The notes beneath the pieces were generated by a model, which had not been told where the DNA came from, made no database searches, and saw only the letters and a list, made by a program, of their open reading frames with translations. The translations under genes and the position numbers were made by a program. From NCBI GenBank assembly GCA_963752695.1, contig CAVVZB010000002.1:1488001-1552000 (forward strand): DNA of 64,000 bases, in the 5' to 3' direction. The stretch is from Bog-113 sp963752695 (GTDB lineage Bacteria > Acidobacteriota > Terriglobia > Bryobacterales > Bryobacteraceae). Shown here in pieces: positions 59,641-64,000 of this stretch; position 1 is the first letter of the stretch; each line of letters begins with the position of its first letter.

Positions 59641-60057
59641 CTATATGTCAGTCCCAGTCGAGGTGATCGTGAGGCGCCCGTGTTTGACGCCCTTAGTACT
59701 GATAAGGGCGTCAGAGAACTGCAAGATTCTACCGGCGCTTCCTTTCACGACGACTACCTCCAGACAGTTTCGATGATCCAAGTGAACGTGCAGCGTGGAA
59801 AGTACTAACTGATGGTGCTCGTGTTGCATCTCAATCAACCGATCGCTCAGCATACGGACGTGGTGATCGTAGACCATCGTAATGGTTCCCATCACCTCGC
59901 GGTCGGGTGACTCCCAGGAATTCTCCACCAGTTCCTGGCGGATCATGTCGCGAAACGCCTCCGACCGGTTCTGGTAGCTTCTTTGCGCGATCAGGGCATC
60001 GAAACGGGCCAGTAAATCGGAGTCGATCGCAACGCCTATCCTGCTTAGTTCACCCAT
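59641..60057 (-). CDS. nikR: nickel-responsive regulator NikR
   Basis: A 138-residue NikR. The ribbon-helix-helix is residues 1-45 (RIGVAIDSDLLARFDALIAQ, RSYQNRSEAFRDMIRQELVE). The ACT-like sensor carries all four square-planar nickel ligands in the expected places: His79 (MQHEHHQLV), His90 and His92 (STLHVHLDHRN) and Cys98 (RNCLEV). On nickel binding it represses nickel uptake genes such as nikABCDE or TonB-type receptors; none is adjacent. The next gene downstream is the convergent AAA+ ATPase. No clear NikR dyad was seen near it. Confidence 0.94.
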   Translation of the reverse strand: MGELSRIGVAIDSDLLARFDALIAQRSYQNRSEAFRDMIRQELVENSWESPDREVMGTITMVYDHHVRMLSDRLIEMQHEHHQLVLSTLHVHLDHRNCLEVVVVKGSAGRILQFSDALISTKGVKHGRLTITSTGTDI

Positions 60058-60100
60058 ACTGACCTAAGAATAGCCGGAGGGCGGGCCGAGGCCGAGAGGG

Positions 60101-60391
60101 TTACTCTTTGTTTGCGGCGGCCAGCTTCCGATGTTCAGCCCAGCGCTTCTTCTGGGCGGCTGCGATACGCTTTCGGGCTGCGGCACTCAGCGTTCGCCGG
60201 CCATCATTCTTTTGGGTGGGGGCGGAGGCCTCTACCTTATGTGTCGACCGCGGAGCAGCCGCGGTGACTCGCCCTGACAAACGCGACTGGATCTCCTGAA
60301 TCTTTTCTTCGATACGTTGTTTTTCCGATTGATAACCGAGCAGGGCCATCGACAACATCGTAATATCTTCGTTACTCTTGCCTTTGGGCAT
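60101..60391 (-). CDS. small basic protein with a KRWA-type motif
   Basis: A 96-residue, highly charged protein. The N-terminal half is helical (EDITMLSMALLGYQSEKQRI, EEKIQEIQSRL), and the C-terminal block LSAAARKRIAAAQKKRWAEH recurs in many small acidobacterial proteins and may bind nucleic acid, being Lys/Arg/Ala rich like histone-like tails. In between is a flexible stretch (VEASAPTQKNDGRRT). Function unknown. It is 43 bases from nikR on the same strand and starts 153 bases from the divergent purM gene. No other name is justified. Confidence 0.75.
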   Translation of the reverse strand: MPKGKSNEDITMLSMALLGYQSEKQRIEEKIQEIQSRLSGRVTAAAPRSTHKVEASAPTQKNDGRRTLSAAARKRIAAAQKKRWAEHRKLAAANKE

Positions 60392-60454
60392 TAGATTCTC
60401 CCTGAATCGACTATATCAAATAGGATTAAAAGTAAAAGCCAATCGCTCGAGATG

Positions 60455-60507
60455 AAGACAAGCAAGTCTGGCTTTGTCTTGAAGGTAAGATAGGGTTCGA
60501 AAAACCC
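60455..60507 (+). promoter_or_regulatory. two small hairpins in the leader of purM
   Basis: AAGACAAGC (60455-60463) pairs with GCTTTGTCTT (60471-60480) with one bulged T, and GGGTT (60493-60497) pairs with AACCC (60503-60507) with a 5-base loop. They lie in the 153-base gap before purM. Purine-gene leaders are often regulated, but no known riboswitch shape was matched. Confidence 0.3.
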
Positions 60508-60544
60508 CCGGTCAGCATCTCTGATTACGTCAATATACTGAAGA

Positions 60545-61633
60545 ATGGCTGAACAAGAATATGCCCGGGTGGTTATAATTAACGATTTGATGAAAAAGAC
60601 TTCAACTCATTCCTATAGCGCTGCCGGAGTTAGTATCGACGAGGCGGACCGCGCGGTGGCCGGGATCAAGCGACTGGCTCGGTCCACGTTCACCCCGGGA
60701 GTACTTACCGAGATCGGTTCCTTCGGGGCCTGCTTCGAGTTACCCAAAATCAGGAACGGCGTTCTCGTAAGCTCCGTCGACGGCGTCGGCACAAAGTTAA
60801 AGGTTGCCTTCCTGACGAATCGGCATGACACGGTGGGCGAAGATCTGGTCAACCATTGCGTGAATGACATCGCCGTCCAGGGCGCGGTTCCACTGTTCTT
60901 CATGGATTATTTCTCCGTCGGAAAGTTGGATGCCACGGTTGCGGTAGAGGTTGTGAAAGGAATGGCTCGGGGGTGCAAGAAAAACGGCTGCGCGCTCATT
61001 GGAGGTGAGACCGCCGAGATGCCCGGCCTCTACCAGCAAGGTGAGTATGACTTGGCGGGAACCATCGTCGGGATCGCGGATAAAACCCGTTTGCTCACGG
61101 GCCAGTCAGTGGAAGAAGGAGACGTATTACTTGGTCTTCCTTCTACCGGACTTCACACAAATGGATATTCCCTCGCGCGTAAACTTCTGTTTGAGGTCGC
61201 AAAGCTGAAACCTGAAGCTCATGTTCCGGAGTTAGGTCGAAGCGTCAGCGAAGAATTACTGGCCGTACACCGCAGTTATCTCAAGCCGATTCGGGCTTTG
61301 CACGATGCCAATGTGTTACAAGCAGCGGCCCACATCACTGGAGGCGGGCTCAACGATAACATCCCTCGTTGCCTTCCGGCCGGCTTGGGAGCGCGTATCG
61401 ATGTGAACTCGTGGACCGTGCCGCCCATATTCGAGTTACTCCGAAACGTTGGCAACCTGGCGCTCGACGACTGGAGGCGCACTTTTAATCTGGGCATCGG
61501 GCTCGTACTGGTCATCAAACCAAAGCATGCCGCCAAAGTGGCGCGCATTTTGAGTCAACTGCGGGAAAAGCCGGTCAAGATCGGCGCCGTGGTCCGCCAA
61601 AAGAAGAAACAGCCGCGCGTGGAGTATTGTTGA
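60545..61633 (+). CDS. purM: phosphoribosylformylglycinamidine cyclo-ligase PurM
   Basis: A 362-residue AIR synthetase, fifth step of purine synthesis. Motifs: YSAAGVSIDEADRAVAGIKR, GVLVSSVDGVGTKLKVAFLT, VNHCVNDIAVQGAVPLFFMD, CALIGGETAEMPGLYQQGEY, GLPSTGLHTNGYSLARKL and HITGGGLNDNIPRCLPAG. Length is normal. The start at 60545 has GAAG just ahead; the ATG at 60590 (MKKTSTHSYSAAG) is a good alternative and would give the commoner N-terminus. A TATAAT at 60574-60579 lies between the two. The TGA overlaps the purN start (TTGA). Leader hairpins lie upstream. Confidence 0.94.
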   Translation: MAEQEYARVVIINDLMKKTSTHSYSAAGVSIDEADRAVAGIKRLARSTFTPGVLTEIGSFGACFELPKIRNGVLVSSVDGVGTKLKVAFLTNRHDTVGEDLVNHCVNDIAVQGAVPLFFMDYFSVGKLDATVAVEVVKGMARGCKKNGCALIGGETAEMPGLYQQGEYDLAGTIVGIADKTRLLTGQSVEEGDVLLGLPSTGLHTNGYSLARKLLFEVAKLKPEAHVPELGRSVSEELLAVHRSYLKPIRALHDANVLQAAAHITGGGLNDNIPRCLPAGLGARIDVNSWTVPPIFELLRNVGNLALDDWRRTFNLGIGLVLVIKPKHAAKVARILSQLREKPVKIGAVVRQKKKQPRVEYC

Positions 61634-62280
61634 AACGGCTAGGAATCTTACTATCGGGCCGGGGCTCGAACTTCGAGGCGATAGCCCGCAGTATCCAAAC
61701 CGGTGAACTCGACGCGGAGATCGCCATCGTACTCAGTAACCGGGCTCTCGCTCCCGGACTCGAGAAAGCGCGGCTCGCCGGATTGCCCGCCTCGTCATTG
61801 CCCTCGGCCGGGCTAAGCCGGGAGACTTATGACCAGCAACTCATCGAGGCGTTGCGCCCATACGAAGTCGACCTGGTTTGTCTTGCGGGATATATGCGGT
61901 TGCTCACTCCCACATTCGTGAGGGCGTTCGACGGCAAAATCCTTAATATCCATCCATCCCTGCTGCCAGCTTTTCCGGGGCTCGATGCCCAACATCAAGC
62001 ACTTCAACACGGCGTCAAAATCACAGGATGTACCGTGCACTTCGTTGATGAATATCTGGATGCCGGGCCGATTGTGATGCAAGCCGCCGTTCCCGTACTC
62101 GACGGCGATACCGAAGAGACCCTCGCAGCACGAATACTGGTCGAGGAGCACCGCATTTTCCCGCTTGCGATCGCGGCAATACTCAGCGGCAATTACCGGA
62201 TTGATGGGCGGCGCGTCATCTTAGGACACACCTCAAGACACGATCTCGACCAGCGTCCGGGTTCCGAGACCCTCCGGTAA
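61630..62280 (+). CDS. purN: phosphoribosylglycinamide formyltransferase PurN
   Basis: A 216-residue GAR transformylase that uses 10-formyl-tetrahydrofolate in purine synthesis. N-terminal KRLGILLSGRGSNFEAIARS binds the phosphate, the catalytic Asn and His are in KILNIHPSLLPAFPGLDAQH, and the catalytic Asp in GCTVHFVDEYLDAGPIVMQA. Start codon TTG at 61630 overlaps the purM stop (TTGA) with GGAG 5 bases ahead; TTG at 61627 is less well placed. The last 48 bases overlap the convergent rsmG gene. purM-purN is a common operon. Confidence 0.94.
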   Translation: MKRLGILLSGRGSNFEAIARSIQTGELDAEIAIVLSNRALAPGLEKARLAGLPASSLPSAGLSRETYDQQLIEALRPYEVDLVCLAGYMRLLTPTFVRAFDGKILNIHPSLLPAFPGLDAQHQALQHGVKITGCTVHFVDEYLDAGPIVMQAAVPVLDGDTEETLAARILVEEHRIFPLAIAAILSGNYRIDGRRVILGHTSRHDLDQRPGSETLR

Positions 62281-62871
62281 TTCGAACCTGTCCACCACGG
62301 AGAGCCGCAAGCGCTGCTTCCGCGCCACGGCCCCGGCCTGATCGATTTCGGATCCGACGTCCGGTCCTTTATAAAGCAGAGCCCGGGACCCGGCGCGAAT
62401 GGCCGGCCCGAAAAGCTCGCAGGCTTTGTCCAGCCCAGCCACCGCGCGACCGGTGATGACACTTGCGCCCGCAGTCCGGAGGTGCTCCTCGGCGCGTCCA
62501 TTCACCACGGTCACGTTCCCCAATTTCAGGATTTCTGCACAACTCTGCACAAACCGCGCCTTCTTGCCCACCGAATCGGTCAAGACAAAAGCGACCTCGG
62601 GAAGCGCAATTGCTAACGGAATCCCTGGAAATCCCGCACCGGTTCCCGCATCCAGCACCCTGGCTGCTCCGGCAAAATGGCGCCAGGGAAGAACGGAGTC
62701 GAGAACATGTTTGATCGCAGCTTCACGCGCACCCGTGATGCGCGTCAGATTGAACTGCCGGTTAGCTTCTTCTATCAGTCCCAAATGGTGCGCCGCATCC
62801 CCAATCAGGCGCTCGCGATGGGGAATATCGAGGGGTAAAACAGCAGTAAGTTCCTCTTCGAAACGCACCAT
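62233..62871 (-). CDS. rsmG: 16S rRNA (guanine527-N7)-methyltransferase RsmG
   Basis: A 212-residue SAM-dependent methyltransferase. The family start is FEEELTAVLPLDIPHRERLI, EEANRQFNLTRITGAREAAI and KHVLDSVLPWR; the SAM-binding glycine motif is VLDAGTGAGFPGIPLAIALP and SVGKKARFVQSCAEILKL follows. It methylates N7 of G527 in 16S rRNA, and its loss gives low-level streptomycin resistance. Genes parA/parB and mnmG, common neighbours in other bacteria, are not here. Its 3' end overlaps purN by 48 bases on the other strand, and it diverges from the DksA-like gene. Confidence 0.93.
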   Translation of the reverse strand: MVRFEEELTAVLPLDIPHRERLIGDAAHHLGLIEEANRQFNLTRITGAREAAIKHVLDSVLPWRHFAGAARVLDAGTGAGFPGIPLAIALPEVAFVLTDSVGKKARFVQSCAEILKLGNVTVVNGRAEEHLRTAGASVITGRAVAGLDKACELFGPAIRAGSRALLYKGPDVGSEIDQAGAVARKQRLRLSVVDRFELPEGLGTRTLVEIVS

Positions 62872-62887
62872 GGATCATGATTACACT

Positions 62888-63250
62888 ATGGCCATTGACC
62901 TTGAACAATACCGGAACACGCTGAAGCAGATGGAGGGCGATCTCCTGGCCGGGTTGGAGCGCGCAGAGAACGACGCGCGGACCGTAGCTAGCGCCGAAGT
63001 TGAAGACGAAATCGATCACGCCAATACCGATATCAGCCGCGACCTGGTCCTGGGCGCCGAGAATCGCGATTATGAGCAACTGCGCCTGGTACGGGAAGCA
63101 TCCGAACGGATCGAGAACGGCACTTACGGCATATGCATCGATTGTGGGCGGGAGATTCCGGAAGCCCGATTGAAAGCTGTCCCATGGACGCCCTATTGCG
63201 TGGAAGATCAGGAAAAGCGCGAGCCTGAGTTTACGCCAGCCACGTTATAA
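62888..63250 (+). CDS. DksA/TraR-type zinc-finger protein
   Basis: A 120-residue protein. A long helix pair comes first (EQYRNTLKQMEGDLLAGLER, NRDYEQLRLVREASERIENG) and then the zinc-finger region YGICIDCGREIPEARLKAVP followed by TPYCVEDQEKRE. The first pair CIDC is intact but the second reads CVED, so the fourth ligand is Asp instead of Cys. DksA-type proteins enter the RNA polymerase secondary channel and act with ppGpp. Acidic tip residues typical of DksA (DEIDHANTD) are present. ATG 62888 or ATG 62870 may be the start; neither has a ribosome site. The next gene converges with a gap of 8 bases. Confidence 0.86.
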   Translation: MAIDLEQYRNTLKQMEGDLLAGLERAENDARTVASAEVEDEIDHANTDISRDLVLGAENRDYEQLRLVREASERIENGTYGICIDCGREIPEARLKAVPWTPYCVEDQEKREPEFTPATL

Positions 63251-63258
63251 CCATTGCA

Positions 63259-64000
63259 TTATCCGCCGAAGTACGACCGCAGCCCGGTTTGCAGGATCGC
63301 GGAAAGGGCTAAGCCACCAAATCCGGTGACAAGCGCAAGACGGCGGCTCCGATTCCATTCGGCGCGCAATGCATGAAACGCAAGGAATAAGAAAAACCCG
63401 CCGGCTAGTGCCAGCGGATACCCGGTCCAGGCGGAACCAAGTTTCGGCGCGAGGCTAGCGGAGATCCACCCGCCAACCAATGTGAGCGACTCAGCGGCAA
63501 GCGCCAGCACTACTGCCTGGGTGCGAGACCGAAGCGACTGATTGAGAATGATTCCTAGCGATAGACCTTCCGGGAGCTTGTGGAGGATCAATGCCAGCGG
63601 GAGTGCAAAGCCTACGCCTGCCGGCGCATGATCGCCCGATGCGGCAATTGCCCACCCGTCGAACAGCGCGTGCATACTTGCTGCAAGCAGCAGAGGCCAA
63701 GCAAACCCGTGCAGTGGAGCGGCGCAGTCATGGTGATCGTGGTCGTGGGCGCAGTCCGGGCAGATCGCGACGCCCAGACGATCAACGCCCGTCAGCACCA
63801 AAAACCCCACGGCAAACACGATCAGGCTCACGCTCCAACTCAGGTCCTGCGCCAGCTCTGGCAACAATCCGAATACCGCTACACCGAGCAGCAAACCGGC
63901 ACTCAAAGGTATGAGGACGCGGACCTGTCGCGGGGCTGACCCCGCCAAAACTCCCGCGCCGATTCCGGCCCACGCCGTGGCGGTCGCACCGAGAAGGAGG
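63259..64000 (-). CDS. ZIP-family metal transporter, C-terminal part (runs off right edge)
   Basis: At least 247 residues of a ZIP (ZupT-like) metal carrier. The frame stays open past the first usual start codon at 63948 into the window edge, reading LLLGATATAWAGIGAGVLAG, so the true start lies beyond 64000. The metal-site helices are clear: ASMHALFDGWAIAASGDHAP and LILHKLPEGLSLGIILNQSL, plus ALAAESLTLVGG. A loop CPDCAHDHDHHDCAAP is rich in His, Cys and Asp and may sense or bind zinc, iron or nickel. Predicted to bring divalent metal into the cytosol. It converges on the DksA-like gene; nikR lies 3.2 kb away. Confidence 0.88.
   Translation of the reverse strand, partial: LLLGATATAWAGIGAGVLAGSAPRQVRVLIPLSAGLLLGVAVFGLLPELAQDLSWSVSLIVFAVGFLVLTGVDRLGVAICPDCAHDHDHHDCAAPLHGFAWPLLLAASMHALFDGWAIAASGDHAPAGVGFALPLALILHKLPEGLSLGIILNQSLRSRTQAVVLALAAESLTLVGGWISASLAPKLGSAWTGYPLALAGGFFLFLAFHALRAEWNRSRRLALVTGFGGLALSAILQTGLRSYFGG

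Noticed and set aside
1..64000. tRNA, rRNA, CRISPR arrays, prophage or plasmid replication genes
   Set aside because: The intergenic gaps were read on both strands; no cloverleaf, spaced repeats or phage/replication genes were seen.

Overview
The window reads as high-GC chromosome of a soil Gram-negative bacterium, most likely an acidobacterium of the Bryobacterales/Solibacter type. The evidence is indirect: lipid A and Kdo genes (lpxA, lpxD, a fused waaA-lpxK), many Tat or Sec exported glycan-active and oxidoreductase proteins, sodium/solute symporters, FHA/SpoIIE phosphatases, a CheB-CheR multi-PAS kinase and a small KRWA-type basic protein. No rRNA, tRNA, CRISPR array or phage module was found. 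Genes are tightly packed; ATGA, GTGA, TTGA and even CTGA stop/start overlaps are common, and GTG/TTG starts are frequent.

Layout. 1-3776 (minus): overlapping operon PhzF-like protein, tiny membrane protein, SSS symporter, VOC protein, second SSS symporter (cut by the left edge), preceded by an HTH gene. 3913-17125: housekeeping and envelope block with pyrD, an AsmA-like protein, an M1 aminopeptidase, lpxA, an LTXXQ periplasmic protein, lpxD, a P-loop NTPase, ppk1, a Tat-exported glycosylasparaginase, DUF2203 and YjbQ proteins. 17199-22721: ispG (frameshifted in this sequence), a GH51 arabinofuranosidase, an SDR, clpP, an Rrf2 regulator and a secreted hypothetical protein. 22705-26740: waaA-lpxK fusion, FHA-SpoIIE phosphatase and a hypothetical protein.

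26874-28390 is a complete IS3-family element with 32-bp imperfect terminal inverted repeats and an A6G frameshift site. It borders the most accessory-looking stretch: a secreted PNGase A-type amidase (28631-30310), then an overlapping three-gene operon (30351-34164) encoding an asparagine-synthetase-like ligase without the glutaminase cysteine, a radical SAM enzyme of the TIGR01210/RaSEA-like type, and a halogenase-like flavoprotein. The first gene of this operon starts inside a 41-nt near-perfect palindrome. This operon is my best candidate for an undescribed system.

34171-45935 (minus): TPR protein, MFS transporter, 5'-3' exonuclease, response regulator, a 2219-residue CheB-CheR-PAS/GAF histidine kinase and a REC-PAS kinase. 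46077-53383: GyrI-like protein, sugar-binding lipoprotein with an SDR, FHA-GAF-SpoIIE phosphatase, two Gfo/Idh/MocA oxidoreductases and a metallophosphoesterase. 53380-57498 (minus): GAF protein, lytic transglycosylase, small hypothetical protein and a RimI-like acetyltransferase that apparently starts at CTG. 57557-64000: SDR, ClpA-D2-like AAA+ ATPase, nikR, basic small protein, purM-purN, rsmG, a DksA/TraR zinc-finger protein and a ZIP transporter cut by the right edge.

Possible functional links: PNGase A-type amidase, glycosylasparaginase and arabinofuranosidase together suggest turnover of plant-type glycoproteins and arabinans; several signalling proteins (two SpoIIE phosphatases, two kinases) appear without obvious partners in the window. 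No gap longer than 300 bases lacks a gene, apart from the about 510 bases between the IS3 OrfB stop and the PNGase gene, which hold the structured IS right end and a 240-base intergenic stretch with only a short palindrome.
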